From Streptomyces sp. NBC_00094 (GTDB lineage Bacteria; Actinomycetota; Actinomycetes; Streptomycetales; Streptomycetaceae): DNA of 64,000 bases. Location of the stretch: NCBI RefSeq assembly GCF_026343125.1, contig NZ_JAPEMB010000001.1:2790001-2854000 (forward strand), given 5' to 3'. How positions within the stretch are numbered: the stretch's first letter is position 1; every line of letters starts with the position of its first letter. Positions 16,714 through 23,999 of this stretch are shown here, one piece after another. The notes under the pieces were generated by a model. That model did no database searches. It saw only the letters and a program-made list of their open reading frames with translations, and was not told the DNA's origin. A program made the translations under genes and the position numbers.

Positions 16714-17610
16714 ATGACGACCGCTACCGCTCCCGTCCGCCCCTCGGCCGGCGCCTCGGCGAGCTCCGCCGAGAAGCTGGCCCGCCGCAGGTCGCTGCTG
16801 CACTGGATCGCCGTGCACTCGCTCGGTATCGCCGCGGCTCTGTTCTTCGTGCTCCCGTTCGTCTTCGTCCTCCTGACGTCGCTGATGAGCGACCAGCAGG
16901 CGCTGACCCGGGACCTGACGCCGAACTCCTGGCACTGGGACAACTACATGAGGGTCTTCGAGACCCCGGGCTTCCTCACCTGGTGGAGGAACTCGCTGCT
17001 GTACGCGGGTCTCGGCACCGCCCTCGTGGTGGTGTCCTCGATCCCCGTGGCGTACGCGCTCGCCAAGTTCCGCTTCCGCGGGCGGCACCTGTCGCTGCTG
17101 CTCGTCATCTCGATGATGATGCTGCCGCCCCAGGTCGTGATCATCCCCATGTACCTGTTCTGGGCCCAGCAGATGGACCTCTCCGGCACGCTGTGGCCGC
17201 TGATCATCCCGATGGCGTTCGGCGACGCCTTCGCCGTCTTCCTGCTGCGTCAGTTCCTCATGACCATCCCGAACGAGTACATCGAGGCCGCGCGGATCGA
17301 CGGATGCGGCGAGTTCCGCACCCTCCTGCGGATCGTGCTGCCGATGGCGAAGCCCGGCATCGCCGCCGTCGCCCTCTTCCAGTTCTTCTACTGCTGGAAC
17401 GACTACTTCGGGCCGCAGATCTACGCCTCCGAGAACCCGGGCGCCTGGACACTGAGTTACGGCCTGGAGTCCTTCAAGGGCGCACACCACACCGACTGGA
17501 ACCTGACCATGGCCGCGACCGTACTGGTCATGGCCCCTGTGATCCTCGTCTTCTTCTTCGCCCAGAAGGCGTTCGTCGAGGGAGTCACACTGACCGGAGT
17601 GAAGGGCTGA
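16714..17610 (+). CDS. csnG: ABC sugar permease, MalG type
   Basis: The 298-residue protein has six helices and the EAA loop IEAARIDGCGEFRTLLRIVLP. The end FVEGVTLTGVKG is the typical C-terminus of MalG-type carbohydrate permeases. The ATG at 16714 lies 3 nt after the preceding stop, consistent with coupled translation. It is the second half of the csn importer channel. Confidence 0.9.
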   Translation: MTTATAPVRPSAGASASSAEKLARRRSLLHWIAVHSLGIAAALFFVLPFVFVLLTSLMSDQQALTRDLTPNSWHWDNYMRVFETPGFLTWWRNSLLYAGLGTALVVVSSIPVAYALAKFRFRGRHLSLLLVISMMMLPPQVVIIPMYLFWAQQMDLSGTLWPLIIPMAFGDAFAVFLLRQFLMTIPNEYIEAARIDGCGEFRTLLRIVLPMAKPGIAAVALFQFFYCWNDYFGPQIYASENPGAWTLSYGLESFKGAHHTDWNLTMAATVLVMAPVILVFFFAQKAFVEGVTLTGVKG

Positions 17611-17617
17611 ACACACC

Positions 17618-18883
17618 ATGAAGCTCGCTGTCGTGGGGGGCGGTTCCACCTACACCCCCGAACTGATCGACGGATTCGCGCGGCTGCGCGACACCCTTCC
17701 CATCACCGAACTCGTCCTCGTCGACCCCGCCGCCGAACGCCTCGAACTGGTCGGCGGGCTCGCCCGGCGCATCTTCGCCAGGCAGGAACACGCCGGGAAG
17801 ATCGTCACCACCACCGACCTGGACGCCGGCGTCGAGGGCGCCGACGCCGTCCTGCTCCAGCTGCGCGTCGGCGGCCAGGCCGCCCGGAACCAGGACGAGA
17901 CCTGGCCACTGGAATGCGGCTGCGTCGGCCAGGAGACCACCGGAGCCGGCGGCCTCGCCAAAGCACTGCGCACCGTCCCGGTGGTCCTGGACATCGCCGA
18001 GCGGGTCCGGCGCGCCAACCCGGACGCCTGGATCATCGACTTCACCAACCCCGTCGGCATCGTCACGCGCGCGCTGCTCCAGGCCGGGCACAAGGCCGTC
18101 GGCCTGTGCAACGTGGCCATCGGCTTCCAGCGGAAGTTCGCCAAACTCCTCGACGTGACCCCGTCCGAGATCCACCTCGACCACATCGGGCTCAACCACC
18201 TGACCTGGGAGACCGGCGTACGGATCGGCGGGCCCCAGGGCGAGGACGTGCTGCCGCGGCTGCTCGCCGAGCACGGCGACACCATCGCCGGCGACCTGCA
18301 CCTGCCGCGCCTGGTCATGGACCGCTTCGGCGTCGTCCCCTCGTACTACCTGCGGTACTTCTACGCGCACGACGAGGTGGTGCGCGAGCTCGGCACCAAG
18401 CCCTCGCGGGCCGCCGAGGTCGCGGCGATGGAGAAGGAACTCCTGGGGATGTACGGGGACCCGGCGCTCGACGAGAAGCCGGCACTGCTCGGCAAGCGCG
18501 GCGGCGCCTTCTACTCCGAGGCCGCCGTGGACCTGGCCGCGTCCCTGCTGGGCGGCGGAGGATCGCCGTACCAGGTGGTGAACACGTACAACAACGGCAC
18601 ACTGCCGTTCCTCCCGGACGACGCCGTCATCGAGACACAGGCCGCGGTCGGGCCCGCGGGCGCGGTACCACTGCCGGTCGCACCGGTGGACCCGCTGTAC
18701 GCCGGTCTGATCGCGAACGTCACCGCCTACGAGGACCTGGCCCTCGACGCGGCGCTGCGCGGCGGCCGCGACCGGGTGTTCAAGGCACTGCTCGCGCACC
18801 CGCTGGTCGGACAGTACGCGTACGCCGAGGGCCTCACGGACCGGCTGATCGCGCACAACCGGGAGCACCTCGCGTGGGCCTGA
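17618..18883 (+). CDS. csnH: GH4-family glycosidase of the csn operon
   Basis: The 421-residue protein is a GH4 enzyme of the 6-phospho-beta-glucosidase group. The NAD-binding motif is VVGGGSTYTPEL (residues 5-16). The Mn2+ ligands Cys164 (GLCNVAIG) and His194 (GLNHLTW) are both present, and TNPVG precedes them. GH4 enzymes cleave by an NAD-dependent redox mechanism. Here the substrate is likely imported glucosamine dimers or oligomers, possibly phosphorylated by the downstream kinase. It lies 7 nt after csnG, and its end overlaps csnK by 10 nt. The family is certain; the exact substrate is inferred from the operon. Confidence 0.88.
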   Translation: MKLAVVGGGSTYTPELIDGFARLRDTLPITELVLVDPAAERLELVGGLARRIFARQEHAGKIVTTTDLDAGVEGADAVLLQLRVGGQAARNQDETWPLECGCVGQETTGAGGLAKALRTVPVVLDIAERVRRANPDAWIIDFTNPVGIVTRALLQAGHKAVGLCNVAIGFQRKFAKLLDVTPSEIHLDHIGLNHLTWETGVRIGGPQGEDVLPRLLAEHGDTIAGDLHLPRLVMDRFGVVPSYYLRYFYAHDEVVRELGTKPSRAAEVAAMEKELLGMYGDPALDEKPALLGKRGGAFYSEAAVDLAASLLGGGGSPYQVVNTYNNGTLPFLPDDAVIETQAAVGPAGAVPLPVAPVDPLYAGLIANVTAYEDLALDAALRGGRDRVFKALLAHPLVGQYAYAEGLTDRLIAHNREHLAWA

Positions 18884-19848
18884 ACGGAACGCTGCTGGCC
18901 GTCGACGCCGGCAACAGCAAGACCGACGTCGCCGTCCTCGCCGCGGACGGTACGGTCCTCGGCGCGGCGCGCGGCGGCGGCTTCCAGCCTCCGCTGGTGG
19001 GGGTGGAGGCGGCGGTCGACGCGCTCGCGGAGATCGTCGGCCGGGCGTGCGCGGACGCGGGCCTTCCGCCCGTCTTCGCGCATGTGACGGCCTGTCTCGC
19101 CAACGCGGACCTGCCCGTCGAGGAGGACGGCCTGCGGGCCGCGCTCGTGGCGCGGGCCTGGAGCCGGTCCGTGCGGGTGCACAACGACACCTTCGCCATA
19201 CTGCGGGCCGGGCTCGACGAGCCGCGGGGCGTGGCGGTGGTGTGCGGGGCCGGGATCAACTGCGTCGGGATGACCCCCGACGGACGGACCGCGCGCTTCC
19301 CCGCGATCGGGAAGATCTCCGGCGACTGGGGCGGCGGCAGCGGCATGGCCGAGGAGGCGCTCTGGTTCGCCGCCCGTGCCGAGGACGGGCGCGGCGAGCC
19401 GACCGAGCTGGCGCGCGCGCTGCCCGCGCACTTCGGCCTGAAGACGATGTACGCGCTGATCGAGGCGCTGCACCTGGGCCGGATCCCGTTCGAGCGGCGG
19501 CACGAGCTGACGCCCGTGCTGTTCCGGGTGAGCGCGGAGGGCGACCCGGTCGCGCTGGCGCTCGTGCACCGGCTCGCCGAGGAGGTCGTCGCCCTGTCGG
19601 CGGTGGCGCTCGGGCGGCTCGGGCTGCTCGACGAGGAGGCTCCGGTGATGCTGGGCGGCAGCGTCCTCGCCGCGCGCCATCCACAGCTGGAGGCACGGAT
19701 CGTCGAACTCCTCGGCGTCCGGGCGCCGAAGGCGTCGATCGACTTCGTCACCGCCCCGCCGGTCCTCGGCGCCGGGCTGCTCGCGCTGGACGAGGTGGCG
19801 GCGGTCCCGGAGGCGGCGGCCCGGCTGCGGGAGCACTACGGGGCCTGA
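18874..19848 (+). CDS. csnK: BadF/BadG/BcrA/BcrD-type sugar kinase
   Basis: The 324-residue protein is an acetate/sugar-kinase-fold ATPase of the N-acetylglucosamine kinase type. It has the phosphate-1 motif LLAVDAGNSKTDVAV, GVAVVCGAGINCVG, and the adenosine region SGDWGGGSGMAEEAL. GTG 18874 follows GGGAG (18861-18865) and overlaps the csnH end by 10 nt. It is expected to phosphorylate glucosamine or its oligomers after import, so that csnH products enter amino-sugar metabolism. A terminator follows 8 nt after the stop and closes the operon. Confidence 0.87.
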   Translation: MGLNGTLLAVDAGNSKTDVAVLAADGTVLGAARGGGFQPPLVGVEAAVDALAEIVGRACADAGLPPVFAHVTACLANADLPVEEDGLRAALVARAWSRSVRVHNDTFAILRAGLDEPRGVAVVCGAGINCVGMTPDGRTARFPAIGKISGDWGGGSGMAEEALWFAARAEDGRGEPTELARALPAHFGLKTMYALIEALHLGRIPFERRHELTPVLFRVSAEGDPVALALVHRLAEEVVALSAVALGRLGLLDEEAPVMLGGSVLAARHPQLEARIVELLGVRAPKASIDFVTAPPVLGAGLLALDEVAAVPEAAARLREHYGA

Positions 19849-19856
19849 GCGTCGTG

Positions 19857-19897
19857 GCGCGGGGCGTCCCGGTCGTCGTGACCGGGGCGCCCCGCGC
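19857..19897 (+). terminator. Terminator of the csn operon
   Basis: An 18-bp stem (19857-19874 with 19880-19897) with one G-U pair closes a 5-nt GTCGT loop right after csnK. Confidence 0.85.
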
Positions 19898-19905
19898 TGC
19901 CGTCC

Positions 19906-19971
19906 GTCCGGGGATCCGCGCGCCTTCCTGCGGATCCCGTCCGGGGATCCGCGTGCCCTCCTGCGGATCTG
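19906..19971. repeat. Two tandem 33-bp repeats
   Basis: 19906-19938 and 19939-19971 are direct copies (GTCCGGGGATCCGCG start, CTGCGGATC near the end) differing at a few bases. Each unit is itself a partial palindrome (GGATCCGC with GCGGATCC), so each can form a small hairpin. The pair lies between the csn terminator and the glnX promoter. Confidence 0.6.
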
Positions 19972-20177
19972 TTCACCTGTTCGAGGGATGTGCGGGGTGG
20001 AGCGGAACCGATTCCGGCCGGGCGGCGTATTCCACGTGAAGGGGGTTCGCCTGCGGATGTGCCGGGGGCATGGGGCACGATAGGAACAAGATCGAGTCAA
20101 TCCCGGTGTGCGGGCGGGCCCCTGAGGCCATACTGCTGGCCGGACGGACCGACGTCAGCGACCCAGGGGGAGGTCAA
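19972..20177 (+). other. Promoter and leader region of the glnX-pknG operon
   Basis: This is the remainder of a 329-bp gap that follows the csn terminator and the 33-bp repeats. No gene is visible. The stretch from 20060 to 20110, with ACGATAGGAACAAG, is relatively AT-rich and is the best place for the promoter. A very strong ribosome site, GGGGGAGG, lies at 20166-20173. An open frame from ATG 20070 continues into glnX but lacks a ribosome site. Confidence 0.4.
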
Positions 20178-21605
20178 GTGACATACCCGTCGACCGCGCC
20201 CGCCGACCCGGCGGCGCAGGGCACGGCGCCCACGTCGGCGCGCCCGGGCACGGTGCCCGCGCAGCCGTCGGCCGCGCCCGCCGGCGGCCCGCCCGCGGGA
20301 CGTGGGGCCTGGGCCGTGGGCCGGGAGCGGCTCCACGAGGCCGCGACCACCGAGCCCGGCCGGCTCCAGATCCTGGGGGCCGTCCTCGCGCTGCTCGTCG
20401 TCGCGTTCGGGGCGGTCACCGCCTTCGAGGTGGCCGACCGCTCCGCCGCCGCCGACGACGTGGTCAGCCGCAGCCAGCCGCTGAGCGCCGACGCCGCCGC
20501 CGTCTACCGCTCCCTCGCCGACGCGGACACGACCGCCGCCAGCGGCTTCCTCGCGGGCACCCTGGAGCCCGAGGAGTCCCGGGAGCGGTACCAGCGGGAC
20601 ATCACCACCGCGGCCCGGCTCCTGGTCAAGGCCGCGGCGAACACGGACGGTTCGAGCGAGTCGGCCCGCGAGATCGCCACGCTCAACGAGCAGCTGCCGC
20701 GCTACACGGGCCTGATCGAGCGCGCCCGGGCGGCCAACCGGCAGGGCCTGCCGCTCGGCGGGGCCTACCTGCGCTACGCGAACCAGCAGATGACCAGTGA
20801 ACTGCTGCCGGCCGCCGAGCGGCTGTACGCGGCGGAGACCTCACGGCTCCACGGGGACGACGACTCCGCCCGCACCTGGCCCTTCCTCTCCCTCGCGCTC
20901 GGCCTGCTCGCCCTCGCGGTGCTCGTCTGGGCGCAGCGCCGCAACTACGCCCGTACGCACCGGGTGTTCAACCAGGGCCTCCTCGCCGCCACCGCCGCCG
21001 CGCTGGTCGTGCTGGTGTGGCTGCTCGCCGCGCACACGCTCGCGCGGTCGGAGCTGAGCGCGGCCAGGGCCCACGGCCAGGAGTCGCTCCAGGTGCTCAA
21101 CGAGGCCCGGATCAGCTCGCTCACGGCCCGCGCCAACGAGAACCTGACCCTGGTCGCCCGGGGCTCCGTCCTCACCGAGGACGGCAAGAGCGACAAGTAC
21201 GAGGCGGACTACGCGGCGAGCATGACCGCCCTGACCGAGGCCCTCGCCGCGGCGCGGGAGCTCGCCGACGACGACGCGGGGCGCGGCCCTGTGGACGAGG
21301 CGGCGTCGCGTACGGGCGAGTGGCAGAAGCGCCACAAGGAGGCCCGCGCCGAGGACGAGGCCGGCAACTTCGAGGGCGCGCTGGGCCGGATCGTCGGCTC
21401 GAAGCAGACGACGGGCCAGTCCTTCGACCAGGTCGACGCGGCCCTGGAGCGGGCCCTCGGCCACGAGCAGGCCGAGTTCACCCGCTCCGCCGGGGACGCC
21501 AGGGACGCGCTGAAGGCACTGCCGCTGGGCGCGCTGGCCCTCGGGATCCTGGGCGCGGCCGGCGCCGTGCTCGGCATCAACCGCAGACTGTCGGAGTACC
21601 GGTGA
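20178..21605 (+). CDS. glnX: GlnX-like membrane sensor component
   Basis: The 475-residue protein has a disordered Ala/Pro-rich N-terminus of about 45 residues and four membrane helices (about 65-87, 235-255, 265-290 and 448-470). They enclose two helical extracellular regions. The layout matches GlnX of the mycobacterial glnX-glnH-pknG system, in which GlnX carries the amino-acid signal from the GlnH binding protein across the membrane to PknG. GTG 20178 follows GGGGGAGG, and the gene heads the operon. The stop overlaps a possible GTG of the next frame. The assignment rests on topology and gene order more than on motifs. Confidence 0.75.
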   Translation: MTYPSTAPADPAAQGTAPTSARPGTVPAQPSAAPAGGPPAGRGAWAVGRERLHEAATTEPGRLQILGAVLALLVVAFGAVTAFEVADRSAAADDVVSRSQPLSADAAAVYRSLADADTTAASGFLAGTLEPEESRERYQRDITTAARLLVKAAANTDGSSESAREIATLNEQLPRYTGLIERARAANRQGLPLGGAYLRYANQQMTSELLPAAERLYAAETSRLHGDDDSARTWPFLSLALGLLALAVLVWAQRRNYARTHRVFNQGLLAATAAALVVLVWLLAAHTLARSELSAARAHGQESLQVLNEARISSLTARANENLTLVARGSVLTEDGKSDKYEADYAASMTALTEALAAARELADDDAGRGPVDEAASRTGEWQKRHKEARAEDEAGNFEGALGRIVGSKQTTGQSFDQVDAALERALGHEQAEFTRSAGDARDALKALPLGALALGILGAAGAVLGINRRLSEYR

Positions 21606-21616
21606 GAGGGGGCGGG

Positions 21617-22666
21617 ATGCCGAACGGCACGGACCCGCTGGTGCGGTGGGCCGCGAAGCGCCTGCGGGGCTGGGGCGGGGTCGCCGCCATGGCCGTGGCC
21701 TGTGGGCTCACCGCCTCACTGACCCTCCTGCCGCTGGCGCACGACGGGAGCGACGCCGAGGCGGCTCCCGGGACGACCGGACCCGGCCCCGGTGTGGGTA
21801 CCGGGATCCAGGTCGGGCTCCCGGCGAAGGCGGACACCTGCGAGAACCCGGAGGCCTCGCTGCGGCCCTCGTCGGCGGACGGCCCCTCGATCCAGGCGAT
21901 CAAGGACCGGGGGAAGCTGGTCGTCGGCGTCGACCAGTCCAGTTACCGCTGGGGCTACCGGAATCCGGAGAAGGGCACGCTGGAGGGGTTCGACATCGAT
22001 CTGGCCCGGGCCATCGCCCGGGACATCCTCGGCGACGAGAACGCCGTCATCTTCCGGACGATCCCGACGAACCAGCGGATCGCCGCCCTGGACAGCGGCA
22101 AGGTCGACCTCGTCGTGCGCACGATGACGATCAACTGCAAGCGGATCCAGCAGGTCGCCTTCTCCACCGCCTACTTCCAGGCGGGTCAGCAGGTCCTCGC
22201 GCCCAAGCGCGCCGAGTCCATCACGGGCTACGACTCCTCGCTGCGCGGCAAGCGGGTCTGCACCGCCGAGGGCTCCACGGCCTACGAGGCGCTGGAGGAG
22301 AACTCCTTCGGCGCGGTGTTCAAGGACGAGGGCGACGGCACCAAGGACGACAAGGACCTGCTGACCGTCCCCAACCAGCTGGACTGCCTGGCCCGGCTGC
22401 AGCTGGGCGAGGTCGACGCGGTCGTCACCGACAACGCGCTCGCGGCCGGCCAGGCCGCGCAGGACCCGGCGGTCGAGCTCAAGGGCAGACCGTTCACCAC
22501 GGAGTACTACGGGGTGGCCGCCAAGCTCGGGAACGACGACCTGGTCCGCCGGGTCAACCAGGTCCTCGTGGCGTACCGGAACGGCCCCTGGCAGGCCGCG
22601 TACACGCACTGGCTCAAGGCGGACCTGCCCGGGATAACCGGGCCGCCCGCACCCCTGTACAAGTGA
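21617..22666 (+). CDS. glnH: GlnH-like periplasmic-type amino-acid-binding protein
   Basis: The 349-residue protein has an N-terminal hydrophobic segment (about residues 18-38) and a linker. A type II amino-acid-binding fold begins at IQAIKDRGKLVVGVDQSSYR and contains GFDIDLARAIARDIL, typical of glutamate/glutamine binding proteins. The potential lipobox AVAC is weak, because a hydrophobic run follows the Cys, so it may be a membrane-anchored rather than a lipid-anchored sensor. ATG 21617 is preceded by a purine-rich site; GTG 21602, overlapping the glnX stop, is an alternative. With no permease or ATPase nearby, a sensory rather than transport role is likely, as in mycobacteria where GlnH senses Asp/Glu. 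Confidence 0.8.
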   Translation: MPNGTDPLVRWAAKRLRGWGGVAAMAVACGLTASLTLLPLAHDGSDAEAAPGTTGPGPGVGTGIQVGLPAKADTCENPEASLRPSSADGPSIQAIKDRGKLVVGVDQSSYRWGYRNPEKGTLEGFDIDLARAIARDILGDENAVIFRTIPTNQRIAALDSGKVDLVVRTMTINCKRIQQVAFSTAYFQAGQQVLAPKRAESITGYDSSLRGKRVCTAEGSTAYEALEENSFGAVFKDEGDGTKDDKDLLTVPNQLDCLARLQLGEVDAVVTDNALAAGQAAQDPAVELKGRPFTTEYYGVAAKLGNDDLVRRVNQVLVAYRNGPWQAAYTHWLKADLPGITGPPAPLYK

Positions 22667-22721
22667 CCCGGCCGACAGCCCCGGCAAGCAGCCCCTGTAC
22701 ACGCGGCGGAAGAGGTGAACG

Positions 22722-23999
22722 ATGGGCGTCACGGGACCTCCTGGGCCGGTGATGGACCGGGACGAGGTGGACCGTGCGCTGGCGCGGCTCGGCGCCGAGC
22801 ACAAGGCGGTCGAGGACTCGCTCCTCGCCCTCCAGGACCACGCGGGCCGCAGGCTGCTCGAAGGGGCCGAGCTGACCGGCACGACCCGGGACCGCTGGGC
22901 GGCGGCCGAGCGGACCATCACCCTGCTCTGGACCTGCTTCGACGTGTACACGGGCGCCCTGCGGGACGCCGGTGAGGTGCGCGGGCGGCGCCGCTGGCCC
23001 GGCCGGGACGAGCTCGTGGAGCTGACCGACCGGCTGCGCGGCGAGAGCGTGCTCGTCGCGGGAGGGGCCGGCGAGCGGGGGCTGCTCTCCGAGCGGTTCA
23101 CGCTCGAAGGGCTCGTCCGGCGGATGAACGAGCTGTACGCCTCCTCGCTCGACGTGGTCGTCACCGCCGACGCCGTCTGGTCGGCGCTGCCGGCCCGGAT
23201 AGACCTGCTCGCCGCGGAGCTGGGCCGGACGCGTTCGCTGGCGCACTCGGTCGGCGTGCGGCCCGGGGAGCACCCGGCCGGGGACGAGCTGGAGGACATC
23301 ACGGCCGAGCTGACCGCGCTGCGCTCCCAGGTCGTGACCGATCCGCTCGCCTTCTGGCGCCCCGCGGTGGGCAGTTCGGCGCCCGGCGGGGGCCGGCCCG
23401 ACACCGCGCGGTACGACCGGGCGGCCCTGGCCCTGGAGGACATCCGGCGCGAGATCGAGGCGGTCCTCGCGGTCCGGCAGGACTCCGAGGACCGGCTGCT
23501 GCGGCTGCGGGACGTGCTGTCCCGCGCGGACCGGACGCTGGCCGAGGCGCGGTCCGCGCGCGGCGAGGTCCTCGCGAAGATCGCCGCCTCCGAGGTGCCG
23601 GCCGTCAGCGGTCCGCCGACGGCCCTCCAGGAGCGGCTCGCGGCCGCCGCCGAGTACCGCAGGCACGCCCAGTGGCACCGGCTGTCCCCCCTCCTGGAGT
23701 CCCTGGAGCGGGAGGCGGAGGACGAGTTGCTGCGGGCCAGGGAGTCGCTGACCGCGGTCACGGCGCCGCTCGCGGTCCGGGCCGAGCTGCGCGGCCGGCT
23801 CGACGCGTACAAGGCGAAGGTGGCACGGCTCGGAGCGGCGGAGGACCCGCTGCTCATCGAGCGGTACGACACGGCGCGCCGGATGCTGTGGAGCGCGCCC
23901 TGCGACCTGCGGGCCGCGGAGCAGGCCGTGCTGCGCTACCAGCGGGCCGCGGCGGACGTACTGTCCGGCCCGAGAGATGCCGGAGGACGACAGTGGTGA
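22722..23999 (+). CDS. Conserved coiled-coil protein of the pknG operon, function unknown
   Basis: The 425-residue protein is soluble, charged and rich in Arg, Glu, Ala and Leu, with long heptad-like stretches (about residues 225-310 and 320-375). It has no signal peptide or membrane helix. ATG 22722 follows GGAAGAGG. It starts 55 nt after glnH, and its stop overlaps the pknG GTG starts, so it is translated with the kinase. I recognise no catalytic motif. Position between sensor and kinase suggests an adaptor that links membrane components to PknG. This gene has no counterpart in the mycobacterial glnX-glnH-pknG trio. Confidence 0.75.
   Translation: MGVTGPPGPVMDRDEVDRALARLGAEHKAVEDSLLALQDHAGRRLLEGAELTGTTRDRWAAAERTITLLWTCFDVYTGALRDAGEVRGRRRWPGRDELVELTDRLRGESVLVAGGAGERGLLSERFTLEGLVRRMNELYASSLDVVVTADAVWSALPARIDLLAAELGRTRSLAHSVGVRPGEHPAGDELEDITAELTALRSQVVTDPLAFWRPAVGSSAPGGGRPDTARYDRAALALEDIRREIEAVLAVRQDSEDRLLRLRDVLSRADRTLAEARSARGEVLAKIAASEVPAVSGPPTALQERLAAAAEYRRHAQWHRLSPLLESLEREAEDELLRARESLTAVTAPLAVRAELRGRLDAYKAKVARLGAAEDPLLIERYDTARRMLWSAPCDLRAAEQAVLRYQRAAADVLSGPRDAGGRQW

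Noticed and set aside
15574..17649. 691-aa minus-strand frame opposite the csn permeases
   Set aside because: His/Gln/Gly/Arg-rich shadow; the plus strand encodes typical membrane proteins.
20070..20177. Upstream extension of glnX from ATG 20070
   Set aside because: It has no ribosome site and a non-conserved composition; the GTG at 20178 has a very strong site.
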